64,000 nucleotides of DNA from Oscarella lobularis (Eukaryota > Porifera > Homoscleromorpha > Homosclerophorida > Oscarellidae), in assembly GCF_947507565.1 (NCBI RefSeq), contig NC_089175.1:2159733-2223732 (forward strand), written 5' to 3'. Positions within the stretch are counted from its first letter, which is position 1; every line of letters begins with the position of its first letter. The translations under genes and the position numbers were made by a program. Under the pieces are notes generated by a model. The model made no database searches, was not told the origin of the DNA, and was given only the letters and a program-made list of their open reading frames with translations. This document shows positions 11,913-22,703 of the stretch, piece after piece.

Positions 11913-12104
11913 CGCTAATTGGTGTTAGCGCACGTTCGAGAAGATGTTTTTGGCGTTTTTAGGAAATCTTAGCCTACGATAGCTGGTTGGACTTGTTTTG
12001 AAAGGAAATAAATTTGCATGTGTAGTTCAAGAAGTCAAAAAAGTCGTCCTACTTCCTCTACGTCACTTTTTTCTTCTTCTCTGTAACGTACGCTAACTCC
12101 AGCA

Positions 12105-12854
12105 ATGCTAGCTCGATTTTCTCGCCTTTTACGCTCGAGATCACTGCCCTTTTCAACCCAAGTACCCTCAAACGATGCATTATACCTGTTGAATTTTATC
12201 GAGCGCTTCCAGTCTGTTCCAGAACGGCTCTGGAAGGTGGGTCGGCTGAATCACGTCGCCATCGCCGTCTCCAATCTCGGTAAGGCGCCAATCTAATTTC
12301 CTCCGGCCTCTGTCGCACGTGTTCATACAAAAGACGAAGCGACGAAACTCTATCGCGACGTCCTGGGCGCTCAAGTCAGCGATCCAATGGTAGAGTAGAA
12401 AATCAACCCGGAAGTAGTCAAATTCTCAGATTCCGCAGCCTCAACCAGACCACGGCGTATACACCGTCTTCGTCAATTTTGAAAATACTAAAATAGAGGT
12501 ACAGTTTCTACTAATAATAATAAAGTTTTTAAGTTTAGTCTTATTGATTTCTTAGTTACTTTATCCGCTTGGTGAGAAGAGTCCCATAGAGAAGTTTCTT
12601 CAGAAGAATCCCTCGGGTGGCATGCATCACGTGTGCCTCGAAGTAAACGACATCAAAGCGGCAATCGAATCCCTTCAAAAGCACAACGTGCGTCCACTAA
12701 ATCCGGAACCGAAGGCAAAGAATAGAAATTCTTCTAATAAATATTTCTTTATTTTTCATTTCTTTATATGCAGATTGGTGCTCATGGGAAACCGGTAGTG
12801 TTCCTTCACCCGAAAGACTGCAACGGGGTTCTCGTTGAACTAGAAGAAGCCTAG
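12105..12854 (+). CDS. MCEE: Methylmalonyl-CoA epimerase
   Basis: Converts (S)- to (R)-methylmalonyl-CoA in mitochondrial propionate breakdown. Five exons (12105-12279, 12334-12389, 12439-12498, 12556-12714, 12774-12854) give 176 residues. An Arg/Ser-rich mitochondrial leader is followed by LNHVAIAVSNL, LYRDVLGAQVS, GGMHHVCLEV and GAHGKPVVFLHPKDCNGVL, the glyoxalase-fold blocks with the metal-binding His and Glu residues. Length and blocks match the human enzyme closely. The fourth intron starts with GC instead of GT (AAG|GCAAAG), required by frame and by family alignment. The gene is head-to-head with TBC1D23, with less than 200 nt between starts. Confidence 0.93.
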
Positions 12855-12914
12855 CTACTCAAATCATTGTACAATCTGACTAATTAAATACAGTATATGA
12901 TTTTTTCCTTCTGT

Positions 12915-14417
12915 CTAACTCTTCAGCTGGAGCACGCATTTGATTTTTAGCGTTCCATCGTCGGTGTAATACGTGCGCACCTGGTCGGTTCTCATAAAGG
13001 CAACCCATCCCCAATCCTTGTCCTCGCGCGTAAAGGAAAACGGCTGATCGATCGACACAATGTAGTCAACAAAATCATCAGAAGGACTAACAACTATAAA
13101 TCTAACAAAAGATACCTTGCATTCATTAATTATTGATCTATTCAATTTCTTACCGGAAGAGTATAGACACGACAGCGTTTGATACCGTCGTCAGAGTAGC
13201 GCCTTGCTGATCACTTTGCCGTTCGAGATAGAGCGACATAAAGGACGATTGGTCGACTGAAGCCCCGTTGGGGTAGAGTCTCAATTTCCAGCAGATACCG
13301 CACAGCCAAAAGCGAGGACTCTGTATCTCTTCGCCAACCGGAAGATTGACTACATATTGCTGAAAATTGGCGACGTTCCACGTGTACGCATTCGGAAGCT
13401 CGTCGCGTAGCGCACTTATCTCCGATTTCACATGCTCCTAAATAAAATAAATAAATAAATAAATTAAATTGACTCTATGTCTGTACACATACATTGAGGA
13501 CGGAGATTTTTTCTCTAAGTGACTTATTCTCTTTAGCCAATAGGAGCATGTGTTCCTTCACGGATGTCTCCACGTGATGATCGAGCTCGCTCCGCGCGGC
13601 GCGCACCGTGCAGCCCTGCGACTCGAAGGGACACGAGACCAAGGCATTTCCACACTCGTGACACACGTGATCCTGCATATGAACCCTAGAGAAAACAAAA
13701 ATAAATAATAATAATTAACGATATCGATTTGTATTCGCCTTGAAACCATGGTGACCGTGCCGTCCGTGAGACACCCGTTTATACAGGGAACCATAGCGAG
13801 TGGACAATCGTGCTCGATGTGTTCGTCGAGATCGCAAGCCGCCATTTCAAGTGCGCAAGCATGACACAAAACCGATCGCTTAGGACACGTTCTAGCGTGC
13901 GCATCGACGAATTTTCTCAACATGACGTCACCGCACAGCGGATGCGGACAGGAAACGTTCGCGTAAGGGCACTCTCGCACGTGATCGTCGAGATTGCGTG
14001 CCTTCCCACGCCACGTGCACGTGCACGTGCACGCCGCTCCGAATCGTTTCGGCGACGGCGGCGACGACGCATTGCGCGCTTTCGCCTTCGCGCCGACGTC
14101 CGCGTTCACGCAGCGCACGTCGAGATTCTCGATGAGGCCGCGAACGGGGAGATTTCGTATGAGTTCGCGTTTCGCGAGCGGGCGACGATCCATCGGGCAA
14201 GTGGCGTGTCGCGCGAGCCACTCGACGACGCACGCTTCGCAGAACGTGTGCCCGTCGCGACACGAGACGGGGTTGCGTAGAACTTCGCGACTAGAGAGCG
14301 AGAGAAGGCGTGGTTGGTTGGACTTTGAAAGGGAAACGACGCGTCTGGGCTTTACCAGATCGGGCAGACGAGATTTTCGTCGACTTTCGTGAAGAAGTGA
14401 TCGAGAGGGATGCCCAT
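12915..14417 (-). CDS. TRAF-like E3 ligase (RING, TRAF zinc fingers, MATH)
   Basis: Probable ubiquitin ligase adaptor for receptor signalling. Five exons (14356-14417, 13739-14290, 13493-13685, 13154-13437, 12915-13101) give 425 residues. The RING finger spans exons 1-2: ENLVCPI-C joined to REVLRNPVSCRDGHTFC and ACVVEWLARHATCP. TRAF-type zinc fingers follow (CPHPLCGDV, HIEHDCPLAMVPCINGC, CHECGNALVSCPFESQGC), then a short coiled coil (LLLAKENKSLREKISVL) and a MATH/TRAF-C domain beginning YTWNVANF and ending near DKDWGWVAF. Intron 2 must use a GC donor (TCAAG|GCGAAT) to keep the zinc-finger frame. The exact orthologue among TRAFs is not clear. Confidence 0.85.
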
Positions 14418-14557
14418 CGAATAGCGTGGCGGAGTGGAAAGCGAAGAAAAAACCGTTGTGCAGGTGTGGGACGTTCGGAAGTTAACGGAACACAGTACCC
14501 GGATTAGGCAAGCTTGTGCTAGACTATTTATTTATTTACGTACACGTATTTATTTCT

Positions 14558-15880
14558 TCAATATCCTAATTCTTCCTCTTCTTGATCAATGTCCATGTGA
14601 GCAACCAGTTTTTCTAGGATCACGTCTACGGCAGATTCCGCAAACAATTCTGAGTGCATCTCCTCTAACACCAAATTATTTCCAGTTCCCTCAATGCTCA
14701 TATTGTAGTCTCGTTGCAACAAGCAACTCAGCATCGTGGAGTCTATAAGTCTTTCAGAGAATTGTCTAAATACTATTCCATCACCATTGTCTCCCACACT
14801 CTTTAGCATGTGGTCCAGTATCAATTCGTCCAGCATTTTACCTCCAGCAAATTGAGACACACTTTCCAGTGTGCGTTCTGCTGAAACTTCTTCGGCTATT
14901 GAGCTAATAGCGGGAACAGCCACACAGTCAAATATTTTATCATATAAGTTCTCTGCTAATCCTTCAGCTAACACGCTTTCCAGCACGACTTCTACGAGAC
15001 CCTCCAATATTATATCGAGTCCGATTTCTGTACAAGTCTCCAAAAAATATTCCCCAATCTCTTCATCAATCACTTCGCGAACAATCTCCCTACTCACATC
15101 CCCGATATATTCTCCGCACAAAATCTCATAAACCCCATTGGAGGGATCCCCCTCCACAGCCATATATTCCCTAATCATATCATCCATTGCAAGGGAGACG
15201 ACATCAGGTAAAATCATTGCCACTCCTTCGCACAAATAATCCTCGCATACGAGTTCGGCTGTGAGCACCAGAGGATCCTCGGGATCCAGTCCACCGTGAG
15301 ACTTTCTCTCAGTCAATACCTCTATAAGTAAAGTTGGTATCGCCTCGTGAGACAAAAAGGCGTCGATCATTTCGTTCACTAGCTCGTATGCAGCTCGTTT
15401 CTTCGCCAAGAAAATGATGTATCGAATGTTTCGACGAACTCGGTGGCCTCGATAGTGCTTCTGTATTATTAGAGCTGCTTGACGACGACTGAGTTCTCTC
15501 TTGAAAAAGGTCACTCGAGGTCGGATCTGACGCTGAGGAATCTCTGTCGTGAAGTGAGGAGCGTTTCTAGGCCCGTGAACGTCGTCTTGATTATGCCAGG
15601 GGAGAACTGGTATAAAAGGGTAGGAAAATTGGTAGGGCAACTTTGGGTTTAGGTGCTGTGGTGCTGGATAAGGGTTTTCTCTAGGTGGAATTGACGGTAT
15701 GACTCGGTATCGGCTTAGAGATTGCGTCTGTCGCTCGAATGGTGGCGTGTACGAAAGTCTTGGCAATACTTGAGGCTTTTTCTCGTCGGCGACGGGTGCT
15801 GATAGGCTGCGAGCAAGTGCATCTGGTGATGGAAGACGTAGAGAGCAGGAATCGGGACGCGTTGCAGGGTCGTTGTCCAT
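14558..15880 (-). CDS. IQ-motif protein, intact founder copy (IQ1)
   Basis: Intronless, 440 residues. Start chosen at MDNDPATRPDS because two paralogues also begin MD at this point; the frame is open eight codons further, but those codons lie in an inserted transposon. The N-terminal third is Pro/Ser-rich and disordered. An IQ motif (RRQAALIIQKHYRGHRVRR, about residues 130-150) should bind calmodulin or myosin-type light chains. The C-terminal 250 residues are acidic and helical, made of imperfect repeats with many Glu, Val and Leu. I do not recognise an orthologue. Decayed copies sit near 21.5-22.6, 27.9-28.3, 35.0-35.6 and 40.1-40.5 kb, in each case 3' of a death-domain gene. Confidence 0.75.
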   Translation of the reverse strand: MDNDPATRPDSCSLRLPSPDALARSLSAPVADEKKPQVLPRLSYTPPFERQTQSLSRYRVIPSIPPRENPYPAPQHLNPKLPYQFSYPFIPVLPWHNQDDVHGPRNAPHFTTEIPQRQIRPRVTFFKRELSRRQAALIIQKHYRGHRVRRNIRYIIFLAKKRAAYELVNEMIDAFLSHEAIPTLLIEVLTERKSHGGLDPEDPLVLTAELVCEDYLCEGVAMILPDVVSLAMDDMIREYMAVEGDPSNGVYEILCGEYIGDVSREIVREVIDEEIGEYFLETCTEIGLDIILEGLVEVVLESVLAEGLAENLYDKIFDCVAVPAISSIAEEVSAERTLESVSQFAGGKMLDELILDHMLKSVGDNGDGIVFRQFSERLIDSTMLSCLLQRDYNMSIEGTGNNLVLEEMHSELFAESAVDVILEKLVAHMDIDQEEEELGY

Positions 15881-15887
15881 GCAGACA

Positions 15888-17115
15888 CAGGGGGGGTTGT
15901 GCACTAACGCGCGTTAGATTTTAGAAGGACCTCTAAATCTCGTCTTCTGAATCGTTTTGCGCAAATTTCGCTATGGGTGTGAGCGTCATTGAGTATTCTA
16001 AGTCAGTAGACAAATTTTCCTTTTAATGCATTGTGTAGATTCGCTGATCGGTTCGGTCAGATTCTCGCCTTTGTTCATCCTTACCCGATAGCTTTTCTCC
16101 TACTTTCTTTGCACAGGCACACGTCTAAGTCCATATTCAATTGCTACGTTGTGTGAACAAACTCCGATTAGAAGTTGTTTAGGGAGAATTGCCTTCGATC
16201 ATGAGGGAGTCATACGCGATCGATCTAAGCGATCGCATCTTACGTTATGACCTCCAACAGGACAGACTTCCTTTCGCAAACTTGTTCGAACACAGTTTCT
16301 CGTGGAAATCTCGCTCGGCGATGCAGCCGAGCTTGCCAAAAACCGGAAGAGCTGCGTTATCGCCGCCCTCCCGGAAATGCCTTTTTGAGCGATGTCAACG
16401 AAATTTACCTGCCTACGATCATCTCAGATAAATGCAATCGTGTTGTCAGATGTCTTTCCGTTAGATACAGTATGAAGCAGAACAAACGGGCGCGGGAGTG
16501 TTGAAATATTCAAAAATTATTACCAAAACGATATACAAAATGGCGAGAAGAATGATAAACAGGTTTCAGTACCCATTGAAGTGTATTCAAGCGGCGTTAG
16601 ACGGTTCTGCTTCGTTCTAAAACACCACCCACTGGCACCCAGGATCCTGCTTTTTAGTGTACCTAAATGACTAATGTACGTTGTTTTCTGGTGCAGCATG
16701 CTTTAGGAAGTGTTGAAAACTGTTTGTGTCGTCCTCTCGATATCGAACTTGGCCCTGTCTATCCTAATTTGTGCCTGAAAGCGGCATTTTCTAAAACGAA
16801 GCAATTTCGAGTACTTAGAATAAAGCAAGCATTTTGTTCACACCGCATAACGATTGTAAATTCATCTAGAAACGCATTTAAATAGCTTTTGCACCGTCCT
16901 AGAGAATAACGAAAAAGTTCACAGACGATCAACCGGGCGATGTTCGAAGTCGCGAGGAAGACATAAAATGGTTTCGACGCCTATTGAAGTGTATTCTATC
17001 ATCAAAACAACCTACATGACCTCTTAAATGCAGTTGTACGGTGTTCAGAAACGAAGAAAAACGCCGTTTTAAAATGGGCGTGGTGGCAGCGCGCGTTAGT
17101 GCACAACCCCCCCTG
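15888..17115. mobile_element. Non-autonomous DNA transposon (MITE-like), 1.23 kb
   Basis: The ends are inverted repeats of 26 nt beginning CAGGGGGGGTTGTGCACTAA and continuing CGCGCG, perfect on both sides. They are flanked by a perfect 9-nt target-site duplication ATGCAGACA (15879-15887 and 17116-17124). No transposase frame is visible inside. One internal motif, 'attgaagtgtattc', occurs twice (about 16575 and 16983). A 9-nt duplication suggests a Mutator-like element, though the CAGGGG ends also recall hAT elements (8 nt). The left duplication overlaps the presumed start codon of IQ1. Confidence 0.88.
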
Positions 17116-17287
17116 ATGCAGACAGCAGGTACTAGGTAGCGTGCGTCGTATGCAGTGTCAACGGCAGTCAACGGCACTGTCAACAGCAGAGCGCAATTTT
17201 ACCTCTCCTGTAGTACGTTTGCCTTGTATTACGATAACTGCATGATACTGTTCAGAGTCATCTTCTCATTGAACGATTAGGTTGCTA

Positions 17288-20200
17288 CTAAACGGCACTA
17301 CCACAGTCCAGCACATCAACTACGGAGGCAACAAATTTGTCGCCAAAAACGCTTTCTGCATGGCCTCTCGCATTTGAAAAAATAAGAGCCTTGCACAAAA
17401 TAAAGACAGTTGCCTCAGCGCCCTTTCGAATCAGCCACCGATCAAGCATATCTATTGATTGATGATGTAACTTCCCAAGGTGTTCATCTTTAATGCCTTT
17501 AATTTCAGGCGTTGAAAACGAAAGCTTGCGTGCAACGTCTTCCCAGATTGGTGATATCAGCTTTGCCAATTCATTGCACTGTTCTTGCGTCACTTTATTC
17601 TTTCCTGTTGAAAGGAGAAATTTGAAGAGCAACGTCTAAAAAGACAAAGCAACGCATACCTGCGGATTCTACTGGCATGCTCTCGTAGCCGTCTGAGTCC
17701 GTTCGGTGTTCTCCCGAGGCGTTCAGACCTGCAAGACTGTAAATATTTCGGCCTTCACTACTTCTATATCTCTCCCGAAAACCAGATGAACCGTTCCCAC
17801 TGCTAGGGTTCGTATTAAGACTCGAAGCGTCAGGATTCCCTGTCCAAGACACGATCTTCGTCTCGCTCAAAGGATTTATCTCTACTATGACTGTGTCTAC
17901 TGGTGTTTTAGAAGAATCAGTTTTGTAAGCGATAATGTTAAATAATAACATCATAACGTCAGGATCGACGCTGGAGGCCACTTTTGTTACGAGAAAACTC
18001 TTTGTTGGCCCAAGATACGATTCTCTAGGACACTTCATAACAGTATTCTTGTCCTCAACCGTAAAAGTGGCCGTTGCTGAAGCTTTCCATTCGCCCACGC
18101 TTTCTAACGCAATTTCCATGTTATTCCAAGACTCATTCCACGTAATGAAAGACGTTGTCAAGAAGCCCTTGCTGTTCTCTTGCACATGATAATTCTTGAG
18201 GGCGCGAAGAATGTCCGGGTGAGTGCATGACAGCGCTATAGTAACGCCAAATTTAGAATCACTTCCTCTATTGCGAAATACAGACAAAGCAACTTTGCAT
18301 GGACCTTCCGACCAACTGCAGAGATTGCAAAATGACAACGCTTGAATTTCCAAAAACTCCTCTCTAAGAAAATAATTCATTTTCAAATAGGTTGCTTTTG
18401 CACGAGTTTCGCTTAGCCCGCCAACATAGTTGAAAGAAGTTTCAGATCTGAATTTCTCCGAATAGAACATATGAAGTTTTGAATCAAAACCCCAGCCACC
18501 AGCAACGTGATAGGAGCTTCGTATCAGTACGGGACAATCAAATTTTATGCCATGCGGCAATAACTCTAGTAAACTAAGAAAACGGCCTTTGACTGGTTCT
18601 GATGAAATAAAAAGAGAAGCCGTTATTGTCACGTGCTCTTCTTGCAAAGAGTCACGTGAAAATTCAATTGAAATGTCATAATTCGCCAAATGTATACGTC
18701 CTCCATTTGATTTACTAATTTCATTAGAAGCCGATTCTTCTAATTGAAAATTGAGCTTTTTCGAATCAACAAGCAATTCGAAGGTGCCGCAGGAATAAGA
18801 AGCGTAACTAATAGCAAAAGGACTCTGATCAACCAAGGCCAAGGCTTCCTTCGTAACAGCCAAGGCTTCGCGGGGAGCCAAGATTTCCTTCGCCGCGTCG
18901 TTCCTCCACAGTTCCTCATAGATTTCTAAGACAACGGCCTCCCTGGCAGTGACATCCAACTGGAGAGGTGCCCGACGCCCACGGCGCCCCCTGAGAAATA
19001 TTAGGATTGACAAAGTGAGCACAATAACCGTTATGGCTGAGGCGGTAGTGCAAATTGAAATAAAAGTTGATTGGCTGATACCAAAACTTTCTAAAGAAAC
19101 ACTTGCAGTTACCAGGCTGATTGGTATATCTTTTAGTACAACATACCCTCAGTAGGCAAGGGGGAATTTGCATGCGTAGGATGGGCAGCGCTACTCGTGT
19201 AGAACGTTGGCGTAATAAGGACGCCTGTTGATAAAGCAGTAGGAGACGAATCTGTTGTTTAAAAAAGAGCTCACTATTTTAACGCCACTAACGTTAAATT
19301 ATTAATAATACCTTCAAGAACAGTGACAAAAAAGCTGTTGGAATAAACATTGTCACCGACGACGATTCTGAACGTGTACAGCCCGCTATCGGTTTTCTTT
19401 GCACCATACAGGCGATATGTGAAGTTTTTTACAACTTTCAGCGTTGTCCGAGTTCGCTGACGCAGCGTTGTCTCGCCGCGTTTCCAGACAAAGTTCACTG
19501 CGACGTTGCACATAGAACAGTACAAAAGATACGAAAAGGTTGCAATCTCCTCTTCAAACAATGTGACATTATTCTGTATATATCCAAACGATACAGAATC
19601 TATAATCGTAATTAGAGACGTCGCTTCGCTATATATACTGCAGTTAGTACCTTTCCAACACAGGCGCGTCGTCGCTTCCAAGTTTGAATCACAGTGCGAA
19701 GCCAATCTCGAGCAATACTGTTCGCTTTTAATTAGAGTATGCAGAACGAATTCAGAGGGAGAAACCCGTAAGAAGTCTCTGCTAATAAACTTTCCTTGTG
19801 GCGTATCAATAACGGAAGCTCTCTCCAGTAGGAGAGGGCATCGTTGAAGCGGCGTGGAGAGACAGACTGGAATGTACGTCGATTTGTCAGACGAAAGGTA
19901 AATTTGTCCCTTCAAATTACGAAAAACGGTTGAAGAATCTAAGACACTAGCTTATGAATACGCAGATGATTGCATTGGCCACTCACCTAAGTGCAGAAAA
20001 CTAAAAGTTTGACGACAGAAAGAGAAAATGGGCGTGCTCTCTGAAACCTTTCCCACAGCTGTAACTTGAACCAAATAATTCATGCAGAAGGCAGGGCGAG
20101 GAAGCGCAATGGTGGTTGATTCCAACGGCGAGCGACTAAACGCTGGCTTCCAAGTTGTTCTGCTGACGAATCTTTTTGAGCCATTTGTGAAACTCTGATA

Positions 20201-20862
20201 GTAGGAAATCGTATAGAAGCGCGTTTGTTCTCTTTCACGTTCATGATACATTGGATTTTCAGACGTTATATGCGACCACACGTGAGCTAATCCATGACCT
20301 TCTAGCGACTGGTAACAAGCCAATAGCAAAGGAGCGCGAGGAAGAGCTATAAATGAATGATACAAATTTTCATTAATAAAGGCCCCATATGACTTACACT
20401 TTACGACGAGAGTAAAATAGAACTCCAGCGCGGCAGTTTCAGTTCCAGACGGCCACAAGAAAACCGAATAATTGCCGGCATCGCTTTGCGTTATATTGGA
20501 CAATTTCAAAAATGACCCCCGTTTTCCTTCGTTAAGTTCGTTTGTGAGATGGGTGTCGTTTTGTAAAACGTTTTGCTGAAACACCCACCACGCCGTCACT
20601 GAACCAGGATACTTGAACCATATTCGAAATGTTTTGCTGCTTCCTTTATAAACATAGAAACGATTGTTTGGCCCTTTGTCCCGATTATATATCACTTCCA
20701 GAGAATGATTTCCTGTCCATCACAATGGCAATCAGGATAGCCAAAGCGGTTACAATTAAAACAACAATCTCACCAACGGTGACAGCCTTTTGTTTTTGTG
20801 AAAGGCACGAACCAACGTCGACACACGAGAGGGTCAAGGCTACTAAGACAATGACGCCCTAA
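17288..20862 (-). CDS. Ig-type membrane receptor with ZU5-UPA-death tail (R1)
   Basis: Cell-surface receptor with an UNC5-like cytoplasmic half. Exon order on the minus strand: a signal-peptide exon (about 20789-20862, GVIVLVALTLSCVDVGSC) with a TTAG acceptor, so an ATG exon further upstream is missing from my model. Next comes an Ig-like domain (WWVF...DAGNYSVF), an FN3-like segment, a second module with paired Cys, and a membrane-proximal Ig-like domain (FVWKRG...DSGLYTFRIVVGD). Then a Ser/Thr stalk, a TM helix (AITVIVLTLSILIFL) and one long exon with ZU5 (GGRIHLANYDISIEF...LLPHGIKF) and UPA-like regions, ending at 17660 in phase 1. The last exon (17288-17604) is the death domain (LAKLISPIWEDVARKLSF...DRWL). 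The frame looks intact. Confidence 0.75.
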
Positions 20863-20869
20863 TAAAATA

Positions 20870-21430
20870 AAAGTAATTTGCATTTCCCAGGGGAATATAC
20901 ACGTCATCACTCCTTAGGGCGTTCCCTCTAAAGGTCAATCAGAAGTACGTAGTTGGCCACCTTCTTCAAAAACGTTTTCCAAAGAAATTTTAGCTGTCTG
21001 TACAGACTCTATACTGCGCGCCGTGCGGCTTTAAAGAGGCACTATTATTTTATAGATTATTAAACGCCTCAACGGCTATTCGGGGTAATATCTAGCTTGC
21101 GCAACGAGCCAACAACGTACTGGTAACGGTGCTGTTAATTAAACAACTCACGCTGGTGTCATTTCCTAGACGAGAGCTCCTCATGTTCTGTTATGACGCA
21201 GAGAGCATGTGACGACCACATGTTGGTGTGTTAATTAGAAACCGTAGGGAAAATCCCCTCCCTGTTTTCATTGACTCAACAGAAATAGTTATGCTGCAGA
21301 TTAAGACATTTCCTATACCACTGCAGCACTAGAGTACTGTCGTGTAGCTGCTTTGAACGCTGCTTTTACTAGACTTTAAGCCTCTAAGGCTCTTGTAGGA
21401 CGGACTCCTGAACGAATTACCTTTTATGCA
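20870..21430. other. Receptor R1 upstream region, no gene seen
   Basis: No supported coding frame. Parts resemble 46370-46620, upstream of receptor R5 ('aaaggtcaa.cagaagta', then 'aactcacg.....tgg.gtca'), so this is probably a shared promoter or first-exon region of the two receptors. The missing ATG exon of R1 should lie here. Confidence 0.4.
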
Positions 21431-21506
21431 AAGCTATGATCTAAAGGGGTCATCCCACGCTAAACTCATTGCTGGTCCGATAGTGCTCAGTTTCAAGAAA
21501 CGCCTA

Positions 21507-22577
21507 TCATATACGATAGTCAACGCACCAGCAAATTGAGACACACTTTCCAGTGTGCGTTCTGCTGAAACTTCTTCGGCTATTGCTAATAGCGGGGCCA
21601 GCCACACAGTCAAATATTTTATCATATAAGTTCTCTGCTAATCCTTCAGCTAACACGCTTTCCAGCACAACTTCCACGAGACCCTCCAATATTATATTGA
21701 GTCCGATTTCTGCACGAGTCTCCAAAAAATATTCCCCAATCTCTTCATCGATCACTTCCCGGACAATCTCCCCACTCACATCCCCGATATATTCTCCACA
21801 TAAAATCTCATAAACCCCATTGGAGGGATCCCCTCCACAGCCATATATGCCCTAAATCATATCATCCATTGCAAGGGAGACGACATCAGGTAAAATCATT
21901 GCCACTCCTTCGCACAAATAATCCTCACATACAAGTTCAGCTGTGAGCACCAGAGGGTCCTCGGGATCCAATCCACCGTGAGACTTTCTCTCAGTCAAGA
22001 CCTCTATAAGTAAAGTTGGTATTGCCTCGTGAGACAAAAAGGCGTCGATCATTTCGTTCACTAGCTCGTATGCAGCTTGTTTCTTCGCCAAGAAAATGAC
22101 GTATCGAATGTTTCGACGAACTCGGTGGCCTCGATAGTGCTTCTGTATTATTAGAGCTGCTTGACGACGACTGAGTTCTCTCTTGAAAAAGGTCACTCGA
22201 GGTCGAATGTGACGCTGAGGAATCTGTGTCGTGAAGTGAGGAGCGTTTCTAGGCCCGTGAACGTCGTCTTGATGATGCCAGGGAAGAACTGGTATAAAAG
22301 GGTAGGAAACTTGGTAGGGTAACGTTGGGATTAGGTGCTGTGGCGCTGGATAAGGGTTTTCTCTAGGTGGAATTGACGGTATGACTCGGTATCGGCTTAG
22401 AGATTGCGTCTGTCGCTCGAATAGTGGCGTGTACGAAAGTCTTGGCAATACTTGAGGCTTTTTCTCGTCGGAGACGGGTACTGATAGCCTGCGAGCAAGT
22501 GCATCTGATGAAGATGAAGATGAAGCATGAAGCATCGCGGGATCGGACGGCGTTCGTGGACTGGAAGTGCTGTCCAT
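21507..22577 (-). pseudogene. IQ-motif gene copy 2, truncated
   Basis: Begins MDSTSSPRTPSDP and keeps the Pro-rich part and the IQ motif (RRQAALIIQKHYRGHRVRR) with high identity to the intact copy at 14558-15880. After residue 241 (MDDMI) a one-nucleotide insertion creates a stop at about 21852, and a compensating deletion lies about 20 nt further on. The reading frame then resumes, but the last 130 or so residues are replaced by unrelated sequence below about 21530. The N-terminal 241 residues could still be translated as a short IQ protein. Confidence 0.75.
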
Positions 22578-22703
22578 AACGTGCGTGGAATGACGTCAAT
22601 GAGACAAGGCGGGCTTTTTGACGTTCAAAAAAAGGCATAAACTGGTACACAAAATTAAACTAATTAAAGCAAAGTGTTGACAAAGTTCTTCATCAAAGGT
22701 TTG

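Noticed and set aside
13810-14392. Plus-strand open frames of 130-156 codons
   Set aside because: Antisense to the RING and zinc-finger exon of the TRAF-like gene; composition explains them.
15881-15904. Upstream start of IQ1 in frame (MHNPPCVC)
   Set aside because: These codons come from the transposon end, begin with GTG, and are absent from the paralogues.
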